DNA of 64,000 nt from Wuchereria bancrofti. Taxonomy: Eukaryota > Nematoda > Chromadorea > Rhabditida > Onchocercidae. A program made the translations under genes and the position numbers. Below the pieces are notes generated by a model. That model searched no databases. It had not been told where the DNA came from and worked only from the letters and a program-made list of their open reading frames with translations. Shown here one piece after another: positions 51,448-63,754 of the stretch (positions are counted from its first letter, which is position 1; each line of letters begins with the position of its first letter). The stretch spans positions 2,288,445 through 2,352,444 of the forward strand of contig SSBO01000013.1 in NCBI GenBank assembly GCA_005281725.1, written 5' to 3'.

Positions 51448-51983
51448 AAAAAATTGAATTAACAAAAAGAGAAAATGATAACATTGAACAGTTAAAAATG
51501 CTAATTTAAAAAAATGAAGAGACTAATTTAAATGCTATTATTAATTCAAAAATAAGAAAACGATATTTCATACAATTTACTAATAAATAAATTTGTTGCA
51601 AAAAAGAATACAAAAGTTAAGAAAAGCCTGAAAATAACAACTTTGGACTTTTATTGTTTTATTTAAATGCAAAAATTTTCAAACAATTTAAATCAAAAAA
51701 AAATTTGATTTTAGCTTATCTAGTTCATCATTGCTATTTAAAAAAAAGAAAAATGGAAAATTTGATTTCTATTAAAATGCAATTAATGATTTTTTTCTTT
51801 TTTTTAATGTTTGAATGAATAATTTTAAATTTAATCTCAATATACTATGCAATGTGCTAAATAAATAGCAATAACAATGTTTGAAATGTATTTTCAATCT
51901 AAATAGAACGTTCATCTAATATGAGAAATTTTATATTAACAAATAAATTGTTATCAAAAATTTAAAAAATTTTCCAGATAAAA

Positions 51984-53200
51984 ATGGGTGAACGTTTAAC
52001 AGATGATGTAATTGACGCATATTGTGATAAGTTACAAGAAAGTGTTAATAAAGAATGCAATATATTTTAGTTAGTGTTATTAATTTAATTAACAAATTTT
52101 TTATAAATAAAATTATGAATGTGGCAGGTAAATTCTAATTTAAATTTATTTTTAACTTTTAAATGCTTAAGCCTTTTTTTCATAACAAAAGGATTAGAAT
52201 TGAAAGTTTTACGAAATAATATTTTAACTTGAGCAATTTGAATTGTTTAATCAAAAATTATCATCTAAAATATGATTATTTGAAATCTTGCTCCATATAA
52301 ATTATAGTAATCATTTGAGGAATTCAGCAAAAAATAATGAGAAATTTTTATGATAACCGACAGGTAATTTTAGGTTAGCCTAAATTACTAGATTTTCGTT
52401 TTATTAATAAATATATAAGGTAGGCTATTATCATTTTTGCAATTATATCTTTGTTAGAAAGCTCTCAAAATTATGTTTTACTCTATTGATTGAATTACTC
52501 AATAAATAATTTGTTCTCAACTTCATTAGTATTTTATCAAAAATACTTCTTTTTCCTTTTTAGTTAGAAGCCAAAATTCAATAAAAAATTTGATAAAAGG
52601 TGATAAAAATATCTGTCAAGTGATCTATGATCATTGCCGTGTGCATTATTTGGTGTTATTCCGGAATAAGCACAATCCTGAACGCGTCATTATTTATGAT
52701 CCTATTGTACCGCAGCGAAATTCCGTTGTTGAAACGGTTTGTTTAAAAATGTCCCAAAAAAAAAGTTTTTTATTCTTTCTTTTGAACAAAATTAAACTTT
52801 TGAATAAATAATTAATAAATCTAGAGATTATTTCCAAAAATTTTTGAAATTACAATGTGGCTTTTAATGAAAAGAGCCAAAAAAATGATGAATTTCAATT
52901 TTTAAGTTAATTAATATTAATAAATTCAAACTAGATAAATTGATGGTTTTATTTTGATGAATTTAATTAATATTTCAATTTCACTAATAATAATTAATTA
53001 ATTTTTAGCTTAATAATAGTGCTCGTGGGTAAATTTTTGCAATGTTTGGTCATTTACATGAAAATGATGAAATGATTGAAATTGCAATTGAGACAGGTTT
53101 AAGTACACAAAATGATTCTTGGTCCTGTGGCTTGCGAGCAGTTGCCTTCATTACGCATTTATTACTTGGCATTAATCCGGCTAAATTAATTTTTAATTAA
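51984..53200 (+). pseudogene. Ulp/SENP-like (C48) cysteine protease module with in-frame stop
   Basis: Members of this family cleave SUMO or related modifiers using a His-Asp-Cys triad. Three exons fit in phase: 51984-52041 (GERLTDDVIDAYCDKL, the usual entry to the catalytic domain), 52564-52736 and 53009-53200. The second carries the candidate His in CRVHYLVLFRN and Asp in RVIIYDPIVP. The third carries the Gln and Cys in TQNDSWSCGLRAVAFITHLL, with the Cys codon at 53126. All four expected catalytic positions are therefore present and in order, but codon 8 of the third exon is TAA (53030-53032), and no alternative acceptor avoids it. Either the gene is dead, a base is wrong, or the exon model is incomplete. 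A TTTTCCAG acceptor lies six bases before the ATG. The domain is short (about 140 residues). Confidence 0.55.
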
Positions 53201-53553
53201 TATTAATTTGTGAATTATTTTTTTAATTTTAATTCGAAAAAATTTAGGGATGATTTTGATTAGAAGAATTAAGTAGGACATTAGAAAAAAATAATTCAAG
53301 CTGATGATCTCGTTGTATTCCGTAGAACAAAAAAATTTTTATAAGAATTTAAAAAAAAAAAGATTAAAAAGTCTTTTTAAAATTTCAAAAAAATGGAATA
53401 AATGAATAACTAAAGTTTTGTTAAATGAAAAATTTATAAATTCAAAATTTTATTCTTTTTTGTTAAAAAAAAAGAGAATTGCAGTAAAAAAAAATTTCAG
53501 TTATGAATATCATTTAGAAAAAGTCAGAAAATTCATTATGCAAAATTATTCAA

Positions 53554-55548
53554 ATGGATAGGCCTAGTCGTAAAGTAATTGCTAATGAACAATTTGGCCA
53601 GTAAAGTTACTGTTCCTTTTTTTTTATTTGCAATAATTATCATTAATAGACTTATTTTCCTAAATATTTCAGAATTTAAAATTCATTTAATTTTGCTAAA
53701 ATTTTTTTTAAATTTATCATCTAATTAATTTTATTTAATCTAATAACGAACAAAAAATTAAGTTTCTAATATTTCTTATTATAATTATTTATATACGTCA
53801 AAGTTTATTGATTATCATATAATTTGAGAACGATAAGCCAATAATAGGATAGTGATAAGCTGGTAACAGAGTGATAAATCGTTAAATATGTTAAAGTAAC
53901 AATTTAAATCAATCATATTTACAGGGAAAAAGAAGGTAGTAAATCACGTTTAACAATTATACGTCTAAAAATGGCATTTTTTCGAATAAAAATGAAAGAT
54001 TCAATTTAATAACTGAGCAATCTTCGTCTGAAACATTATCGATTGGCAGAAAAGAAATAAACATACGACGAAATCGTGAAGAAAAATTATCAAAATTTAT
54101 CATTGATAAGAATTCGGATGTTAGTAGCAGTGATAATGATAGCAGTGATAGAAAAAGTGGTAATATTTGCATACATTTGACTTTATTTATTTTTGAATTT
54201 TTTTTAATTTTAAAACTTTCAACAAAAAATGAATTAATTTTCAGTAAACAATTTTTTTGAAATAATCAGATTTTAATGAACACAATTTTTGTAATGAAAA
54301 ATGTTATCAATGATAATTAAATACTTTGAGAATGTAATTTTTTAATGAATAACTTTTTTGTGAATGTGAATGATTGAAATATTTACATTTGCTTTATGCA
54401 ATAATTTATTTAATAATGAAATATTGTAGCTAAAAAGTTATTTTAATTAATTTATTCATTTATAATCTAATTTCTCATAGACAATTCCACTTTAATTAAA
54501 TAAACATTTTGCGAGTTTTTTAATGAATAAATTCATAAATTATTTAAAATAAAAGAAATAGAATGCGCAAAAAAGAAAGTAATTTACAATATTTAATGCA
54601 AAATTTTTAACTAAATTTAAATTAGTTTGCTAATAATTTTTATACTTTTTAATTTTTGTCAATAACTTTTTGGGAACGTAAATTTTAATGAATAACTTTT
54701 TATGTAGATGTAGTAATTCAAATATAATAAATAATTAATTGATTTGTGTAAAGGAAAAAACAAATGATGCTAATACTTAGTAACTTATATCTTTTAGCAT
54801 ACAATGAATTAGTATTGAAATTATTGAAAACTGATCTTTAGATCTTAGTATTAAATTTTTTTTATTTTACTCTTTTTTTATGACTAATTGTAGAAAAAAG
54901 TGGGTAACTGTTCGAACTTTTATTTGTTCAGCAAATTTTTTTTATTTGTTCAGTAAATTTTTGATTAGTGAATTTTTAAATTGTTAATTTAAAATAATTT
55001 GTAGAAAATAATTCAATGTAAGATATTTTTGCTTTTTGAACTAAATATTCTCATTCACTTATGTTTTAAATTTGTGTCAAATTTCCGTTCTCTTTGCTCC
55101 AATTTCTTTTCCTTTTTCTTTTTTGATATGTTTTATAAGTTTTAATTGCGCTCTATTATGCATCTAATTACGTAATTAGAGATCTTAAATTAACTTAGTC
55201 ATATGTTTTGAAAAAATGTCGAAGACTTTTAATATTATTTTAATATTATTTTTAGAGTACTTATGGATGTGTAAATCAAATAAATCAAGGAGAATGAGCA
55301 GCAGTAAACATAATTCACCAGAAAATTTTAAATCTAATAAAGAAATATTATCAACTGTCAGTGGTAAATAATTATTGCAATGTTTAATTCTAATTTAATT
55401 TTTTCTCTAGAATGATATCATATCCAAATTTTGCTCCTTCCTTTTCTCTTAAGATTTTATTTTTAAGTGTAAAATTAATTTAAATAACTTTCGTAATTTT
55501 GTTTTTTTTTTTACATAAGATTTATTGTTATCAACAATAAGAAAGTGA
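53554..55548 (+). pseudogene. Ser/Asp-rich protein model with one-base frameshift
   Basis: Four segments join in phase if one base is missing in the A-run at 53967-53971: 53554-53600, 53925-54159, 55256-55363 and 55520-55548. Before the A-run the frame reads QEKEGSKSRLTIIRL; after it the frame changes and continues with SSSETLSIGRKEINIRRN and a Ser/Asp-rich stretch NSDVSSSDNDSSDRKS. The third exon is basic and Ser-rich (CKSNKSRRMSSSKH). No domain is recognised. It could be a decayed gene, a sequencing error in a homopolymer, or an artefact of joining unrelated open segments. An upstream open segment beginning near 53501 (YEYHLEKVRKFIMQN) may be a 5' exon or part of the protease-like gene. Confidence 0.35.
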
Positions 55549-57601
55549 GTCCGAATGATAAATGGTATGATAAATATCTTTGAAATAAGTGATTTTTTTC
55601 TTCTTAATATTAAGATGAATAAGTAAGCTTATCTTTGATAAATAATTTTGAGTAACTTAAAAGTTAAAACATTAAAAATAATTTAATTTTAATTGCAAGC
55701 TCACAAGAAAGCACATATATTCCAATTCTATTTAACATTATTTCAATTCTTAATTCTTGCAACTTTAGTAATTATTTTAAATATTAAGGCTTTAAAACAT
55801 AATATTGAGGAATATAAATGGAGTTTATAAAATTTTGTTTCTTTTTTATTCTGATTTATTGGTTGCTTTTTCATATTGAATTGATCTTATTAATTCTATA
55901 ATTTCTACAAGTGAATAATTAAACTAAGAATCCATTTTTGGTAGGACTGTATAAATAAGCCTTTATAAATGGCTAACTGATAATTATATCAGCAAAGTGA
56001 TTACTTGTCATCGATATGCTTTTCCAGTGTGATTATCGATAAATGTTATCACACACATAATATTGCTTTTAGTAAGATAAGATTATTAATAAATAAAGGA
56101 TATTATTTTTATAATAAAATTTTTTTAATTTTTTTTTTGATATTAAAAAAATCAATTTCAAAATGATCACCTCAGCTTCGAAAAAAAAAGAATTTGGGAG
56201 AAAAATGCTTCAATCCCATTGTTAAATGAATGATATGCAAATATAAAATGACCATTTTTCAAAATTTTCCTTTTTTTAAATTTTTTTTGACCTTTTACAT
56301 TGTTAACAAAAATTGCTTTTTTCAGTGTGATTATCAATAAATATTACCATATATATATAATTGAAATGATTAGCAAAACTATTAAGCATGTTAAAGATTT
56401 GTTGCAAATTTCGAGCTATTTAATGAATAATTTAAATTGTTGATATAAACAAATCCTGATAAGTTAAAAAAATACACTTTACAATTTCTATATCAACTGA
56501 TACGATAAAAAACTATCCGTATATTATCTGATAAATAAAAAAAGGGAGAGCAAAGGTTATACTTTTGTAATTCATGCATCACCTGATAAGTAAATTCATA
56601 CATTGCGTGATAATTAAATACAAAAAAAAGAAAAAAGGTTATACATTTACAATTCGTATATCATTTAACATTTCTAATTGTAAATTATGTCAGTAATCGT
56701 CTTCTGAATAACAAAAATTCTATGAAATTCGATTGTATTTAAATTGGAATTAAATTCCAAAAGAAAAATAATAACTTACAATGAAAAAATTTTGTGCGAA
56801 AACTTTAATTTTAATTAGTTAAAATCTATGTTAGCTTGAATGCTAAAAAGTCTAAATTTTAACTATTTTAAAATAAAATAATTTTTAATGGCATAACTAA
56901 CAATATCCTAAATAAATCTTTCATAAACAAGAACGACAACAAGTCCTTCCACTTCTTTTGTTCGTTTCGCATTTGTTGAATTAGTTGATCAACCTGTCAT
57001 TTTAAATTAATTTTGAAACGACCTAAAATTTATTTACTTTTTCTGAAGTTAATCATACATATAACTTTGTATCTTTATGAAAGTTAATCATTTAGAAATA
57101 TAATACTTATAAAATTATAAAAAATTGTTAGAAATTTAATTCGTGCAAATAATTAGGTGTAATTTTAAATATTATTTAATTGTTCAGACCATAGAAAGAA
57201 TTAAATGGAACAGATTAGATATTGTTAATCATTCTTTTTTTGAATTAAAAAAAAATCAATCAAAATATTTCAAATAAAAGTCAACATTTGATGATATTGC
57301 TATTAACTTCTCACTTAATTTTTAGTTTTTTTTTTGTTTTTAAATTTTTATAAAGTAATTGACCCGAAGTTTTTTTGTTTCGCTTTTCTTTTTTCTAATT
57401 TCAATTTATTTTATTCATTTTAATAATTAAAATAAAAAAAAGAGAAGAAAATATCCTTCAAATTTGTTATTTTCATTCAATAGAATCGATCAAATCAATT
57501 TCAATAGTAAAAATATCAATGAGAGCAAAATTAGAAACGAGTTTATCTCTTTGAAGAAGTTGCGATTGATGAGAGGTAATGATGGTAACGGAATTGAAAG
57601 G
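55549..57601. other. AT-rich region, weak minus-strand open segments
   Basis: Mostly low-complexity AT DNA with short diverged repeats (for example around 56010-56060 and 56315-56365, sharing AGTGTGATTATC then AATAAAT). Two minus-strand open segments are noted: 56868-57000, which reads QLIQQMRNEQKKWKDLL and ends in TAA at 56868, and about 57480-57592. They could be exons, but no complete gene can be built. Confidence 0.4.
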
Positions 57602-59285
57602 TTTTTTTTTTTTTTGCCGGGAAATAAAAGTAGGAAGAAAAGAAATGAGGTGATTAAGGGTAAAGTATGGCTAAAGAGCTTTTTTTCTTTTTTTCGGCGC
57701 TATTAGAATAAACCTTTGAAAAGAAAATGGCACACATACCATACAATTACTCTAATACATTTATTCTTACTAACTAATTTTAGAAAAAAAAAGTCAATTT
57801 TTCCACATTTTATTTTTTCAATAAAATAATTCAATTTGTTTCAAAAAATACTAAACGATGCCGACTTTTTCATTCCAAAAAGCTTTTCTTCTTTCTTTCT
57901 TTAGGCTCATTAAATAATTGAATGATTCCTAACATTGCATTCCTTTGTGTATACGAATAAATGAATAACAATTAAGAACAAATTTTTTTTTCCCTTATAT
58001 CATCGGCCATTAGTCGATAACAAGAAAAAAAAATCTTCTCTCATTGTTAACTGAAATTATAAATTAGATTAGTAATTCAGATAAACTAGCTAAGTATTAT
58101 TTACTGTTTTGCATAAGTAATTGTAATGTTTTAAACTCATTTCATTTTATTGTTAATGATATGATATTATGGAAATTTTTTCAATGAATCAAAAAAATAT
58201 TATAGCTAATAATTATGATGTTAAAAATGAAAAAAAGTAAAACGAACTTTATTATTTAAACTTTTTAATTAGAAATTGAAGTTTACCAATTTTACCAATC
58301 AACTGAGCAAATTTGTCAAATAAATGAAAGAATTAAAATTATTTTTGTTAACTTTTTTATTATCATTTAAAAAAAGAAAAGAAAAACTCACAATAATTCA
58401 CTTAAATAATTTTCTTTTTCTTCAATATATTTAAAGTAAATCAAAATTTATTTTAATATACTAAATAATTAACTTCTAAATATAAACCTTTAGTAGATTA
58501 TTTTGTCAATAAATTTATTGATTTATTTATTATAATACATATAAACATTGGAAGTATTTGCAATCTTCTTAGCAATTATAATACCAATAATAGCACGAAG
58601 ATGAAAAGAAGGCATAAAATTTGCATATTTTTAATAAAATGATCAAAAGTCCCTTAATTGATAGTCAATGTTACTAATGCTATATCACATCTTATCTTAT
58701 TTGTAGTGTTGGGCGCTGGTAGTAAAAGAGTGTCATGATTTGCGGTCACATTCACACTTTCCCACCGTATCATCAATCATTTTGAGAGATGGAAATTCGA
58801 CAAAAATGTTGACATCGTTTCTGGCAACCACTTTGCTACTAATGACACACAAATACACATACATATATATGGAAACATGCACACGCACAGGTATAAAATG
58901 CATTTTTAAATTTAATTTAATTTAAGTGTATCATTTCCATATTTGTATATTTGAATATAATCAATGTATAAATGTTTAGAAGAAATAATATATTTATTAT
59001 ATTTTTTTAATACTATTATTGATTCATTTCACATAGAAATTTTTTTTTGCACGTACTATAATTGTTTGATATTATTATGATTATTTTTTTAAAAAAATTA
59101 ATAAAGATAAAAAATGAAAATAAATCATAATTTCTAGGAAATTATTTTAATTTATCAAATTGATTTCACAAAATTTTGAGCAGTTTTGTTTATTTTTTTA
59201 ATCAATTTTTCAATTATAAAAAATTAATAATGATAGAAAATGAAAATAAATCACAATTTTTAGAAAATTATCTTAATGATTGAAT
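57602..59285 (+). repeat. Direct duplication B, copy 1 (1684 bp)
   Basis: This block recurs at 59287-60970 with a constant offset of 1685 and no visible difference. It begins with a run of 14 T. The content is AT-rich; the less AT-rich island at about 58700-58870 is the only coding-like part. Confidence 0.93.
58734..58856 (-). other. Possible terminal exon (duplicated at 60419-60541)
   Basis: A minus-strand frame is open for about 40 codons and ends with TGA at 58734. It reads VVARNDVNIFVEFPSLKMID then DTVGKCECDRKS, with a GCCAG or CATTAG acceptor candidate just upstream. It is less AT-rich than its surroundings. I could not connect it to other exons and recognise no family. The plus-strand ORF over the same bases looks accidental. 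Confidence 0.3.
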
Positions 59286-59286
59286 N

Positions 59287-60970
59287 TTTTTTTTTTTTTT
59301 GCCGGGAAATAAAAGTAGGAAGAAAAGAAATGAGGTGATTAAGGGTAAAGTATGGCTAAAGAGCTTTTTTTCTTTTTTTCGGCGCTATTAGAATAAACCT
59401 TTGAAAAGAAAATGGCACACATACCATACAATTACTCTAATACATTTATTCTTACTAACTAATTTTAGAAAAAAAAAGTCAATTTTTCCACATTTTATTT
59501 TTTCAATAAAATAATTCAATTTGTTTCAAAAAATACTAAACGATGCCGACTTTTTCATTCCAAAAAGCTTTTCTTCTTTCTTTCTTTAGGCTCATTAAAT
59601 AATTGAATGATTCCTAACATTGCATTCCTTTGTGTATACGAATAAATGAATAACAATTAAGAACAAATTTTTTTTTCCCTTATATCATCGGCCATTAGTC
59701 GATAACAAGAAAAAAAAATCTTCTCTCATTGTTAACTGAAATTATAAATTAGATTAGTAATTCAGATAAACTAGCTAAGTATTATTTACTGTTTTGCATA
59801 AGTAATTGTAATGTTTTAAACTCATTTCATTTTATTGTTAATGATATGATATTATGGAAATTTTTTCAATGAATCAAAAAAATATTATAGCTAATAATTA
59901 TGATGTTAAAAATGAAAAAAAGTAAAACGAACTTTATTATTTAAACTTTTTAATTAGAAATTGAAGTTTACCAATTTTACCAATCAACTGAGCAAATTTG
60001 TCAAATAAATGAAAGAATTAAAATTATTTTTGTTAACTTTTTTATTATCATTTAAAAAAAGAAAAGAAAAACTCACAATAATTCACTTAAATAATTTTCT
60101 TTTTCTTCAATATATTTAAAGTAAATCAAAATTTATTTTAATATACTAAATAATTAACTTCTAAATATAAACCTTTAGTAGATTATTTTGTCAATAAATT
60201 TATTGATTTATTTATTATAATACATATAAACATTGGAAGTATTTGCAATCTTCTTAGCAATTATAATACCAATAATAGCACGAAGATGAAAAGAAGGCAT
60301 AAAATTTGCATATTTTTAATAAAATGATCAAAAGTCCCTTAATTGATAGTCAATGTTACTAATGCTATATCACATCTTATCTTATTTGTAGTGTTGGGCG
60401 CTGGTAGTAAAAGAGTGTCATGATTTGCGGTCACATTCACACTTTCCCACCGTATCATCAATCATTTTGAGAGATGGAAATTCGACAAAAATGTTGACAT
60501 CGTTTCTGGCAACCACTTTGCTACTAATGACACACAAATACACATACATATATATGGAAACATGCACACGCACAGGTATAAAATGCATTTTTAAATTTAA
60601 TTTAATTTAAGTGTATCATTTCCATATTTGTATATTTGAATATAATCAATGTATAAATGTTTAGAAGAAATAATATATTTATTATATTTTTTTAATACTA
60701 TTATTGATTCATTTCACATAGAAATTTTTTTTTGCACGTACTATAATTGTTTGATATTATTATGATTATTTTTTTAAAAAAATTAATAAAGATAAAAAAT
60801 GAAAATAAATCATAATTTCTAGGAAATTATTTTAATTTATCAAATTGATTTCACAAAATTTTGAGCAGTTTTGTTTATTTTTTTAATCAATTTTTCAATT
60901 ATAAAAAATTAATAATGATAGAAAATGAAAATAAATCACAATTTTTAGAAAATTATCTTAATGATTGAAT
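59287..60970 (+). repeat. Direct duplication B, copy 2 (1684 bp)
   Basis: Copy 2 of the block at 57602-59285, starting directly after the single N at 59286 with the same 14-T run. Unique sequence resumes at 60971. As with duplication A, two overlapping contig ends left unmerged are the likeliest cause. Confidence 0.93.
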
Positions 60971-62926
60971 TAAAATTTTGGATAGTTTTATTTACTTTTT
61001 TCTGAAAAAAATCCTTTTAATTATTAAATAAGAATATTTTTTTTTTGAATATTATATAGATGCATATCATTTCAAAACTTTTAAATTGACTGGACAATTA
61101 AAATAATTTTTTAAAAATTATATTTTATTTTCATTTCCAATTAAAAAAAATTGTTATAAAAAAAAAGCAAATAATTTCTTATCATTTAAGATCAATAGCT
61201 TCATTTGAAATTATTCGTTTCTTTCATTCTTAAATAAAAAAAATTTTTTTCGTTCATAAAGTAAAATGCAGTTTTTTTCTTATTTCATTTATTTCTTTAC
61301 TTCAATTATTAGTTTTAAAAAAAACGAAGAAAAAACCGAAGGATGAAATTAATGGTACTCTATTCAACTGAATGTATTCGTGTCATTTTTGAGGACATTT
61401 ACCAATTCCAACGATATTTGTCCTTTCCAACAGCAATTATAATCCATCATTAAAAGAAGCATACCGCTATGACAGATTAATTAGTACAATGTTTGGTTTC
61501 TTTTTTCTTTTTTTGCTACTCATCCTGTGTACTATATGCAACAAGTCAAAGGTCAAAAAAACGTTGTGACAGGTTACGTCATTCAAGTGATCCAAAAAAA
61601 AAATTAGATCATCATAAATATACCGCAGTTTTCTTATTTTTTTCAAAGCTTGTATAACTTTTTTATTAATTAATAAAACATACATCCTCATCTTGTAATT
61701 TCTTTTTTTAATGTTTGTCTACTTATTTGTAAACATAAAAACAAAAGACAAAAAAAAACAGGTTGCTTCAGATTGCTTCTTTTTTTGTCCTTTTTTTCAT
61801 TTTTGCATTGATATTTCCCGACAAACAAGGAAGGCAAAATATTATTCAGACAATAACGCAATAATGACGCAATATTTGTGTAGTAAATCATTAGGCATAC
61901 AAAATTACCATATATCCTTCCTTATTAAATAGTTATTAGAGAATTTGATCAAAGTTAGCAATATTTTATAAAAAAAAAATTATTTTTGACTTGATTTTTT
62001 CTCTCTCTTCTTTCTCTCCCTCTTCATTTTTTTTCAATAAAATGATTTATTTTGATATAAAATATTAAAGAATTTGTTGTTATATTGTTAGAAATAAAAC
62101 GAAGCAAAAAAAAATTTTTTATTTTAAATATGCAAATTCCTTTTTCATCTTAAGCTTTATATGATTTATGCTAAGAAAAACAGACTATATGGAAAAATTT
62201 GTCTTTTACTTGATAAATTTATTTCAATTAATTCATTTCAAAAGTTGACAAATTATTTATAAGTTGACAGATGCATCATCAAAACAATTCAAAATTATAA
62301 GAATAATTATTAATGAACGAAAAGATTTTATTTCTTCAAAATTAGAAAATATATGTTGCCAAAACCTTTTTGTTAAGCATTTTTCTATCTTCTTTAAGAA
62401 TTTTTCACTTGGATTTTTTTTCTTTTTAATACTTAAATTACATTTTGCAAGACAAAAAAATTTGAGCGGAAAAAATTAGCCACATTAGAACATACTCTAA
62501 TACACTCTAACCGGTGACATGCTGATATGATACGAATAAACAATCCTATAAGTGAATTTAAATAACAAAAAGAAAGATTCTAAATACTTTTTACTGTTAT
62601 TTCTTCTTGTACGACAATGAGCCAAATGCGAACTGAGCCAAATATTTCAACAAAAAATAATTCAAAACAATTATTACTATCACTGCAAGAAAATGAGCCA
62701 AATGGTTAACCAGAAATTTATTTTATTGATATTTCTCAAAAATTGTGAAAAATACTTCAATGAAATGAATGTATATTTTCTACAACAATTTATTATCATA
62801 AAATTTCTATGATAAAAAAAGAAAAATGAAAGAAGGAAGGTTTGTTCAGAAGAAAAAATCAAGCATCAAACTTTTAAAAAATCAATAATTCCATGAAAAA
62901 TTTTTTATTAAAGCCAAAATTTAAAT
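60971..62926. other. AT-rich region downstream of the right-edge gene
   Basis: No supported gene. ORFs of 60-74 codons on both strands are Lys/Phe/Ile-rich. A minus-strand segment near 61399-61446 (MMDYNCCWKGQISLEL followed by a GTAAAT donor) resembles a small exon but cannot be joined to anything. Confidence 0.45.
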
Positions 62927-63754
62927 TTATGGTATGGACATTTTTGGTGGAAAATGTGTATAAACATTAAAATCAGGTAATTGAAAGCTTCCATTTGTTG
63001 ACATCATTGTTGTACTTGAAGTTTGATACGGATTAGGCGCAACAAAACCACCGTGCATCGTCTACAAAAGAATGAAAAATTTTTGCAAAGTTCAAAAATT
63101 ATCAAAATTTGTAACAAATATTCTTAATAAAATTTTTTAAAGTCTAATTTAATTTAATTATCAAATTAAGTTTCGTTTTATTATTGTTGCAATTTGATTT
63201 TATTGTATTATTATTGCTTAACAAATATTTGAACAATATGTTTATTTGATTATTTCTTTTTTCATAAGTAAATTTACAAAAAAAAGTGCTATTAATTAAC
63301 AAATTTTCATACTGAGAGGTGGAAAATGATGAAACTCATAAACTTGCCAATGGAACAGAGGATGAAACCAATGAATGAATAAAAGTTCAAAAAGTGTAAA
63401 TTAGGAAAATTATATACTCTGAAACTACTAGTATCATAAAATGACTACTTATTATGATTTTTTAAGTTTTTTGATTAAATTAATCCATAATTTTATTTGA
63501 TATTTCGAAAAAAAGAAACATACCGGATTATTTGTTGAAAACCTTGGAAAACGTTGTTGATTGATCGGATTTAGAAATAATGAACGATGAGATTCTGGAG
63601 CTAATTGAAATGATTGTTCTGTAGAAGAGAGACCAGGTAGTGTTACGGTTGTTGAAGAGGTATTAACATTATCATTGCTAATATTTGTTTGTCCATTATC
63701 ACCGCCACTATCATCTAAATCTGGTGATAAGCATTGTCCACTTTTACAATGTAC
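62927..63754 (-). CDS. 3' end of an unidentified gene, runs off the right edge
   Basis: Two exons with agreeing phases: 63524-63754 (77 codons) and 62927-63061 (44 codons plus TAA). The upstream part must lie beyond base 64000, because nothing coding is evident at 63755-64000. The visible 121 residues begin VHCKSGQCLSPDLDDSGGDN and continue Ser/Thr/Asn-rich (TSSTTVTLPGLSSTEQSFQL), ending in FNVYTHFPPKMSIP. The two cysteines sit at the start of the visible part, so a cysteine-containing domain may lie upstream. No transmembrane segment is visible. I do not recognise the family. Composition (polar, low-complexity C-terminus) recalls extracellular or regulatory tails, but that is only an impression. 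Confidence 0.65.

Noticed and set aside
58740..58925. 61-codon plus-strand ORF, repeated at 60425-60610
   Set aside because: Its repetition only reflects duplication B; no family or splice context, and the opposite strand looks more coding-like.
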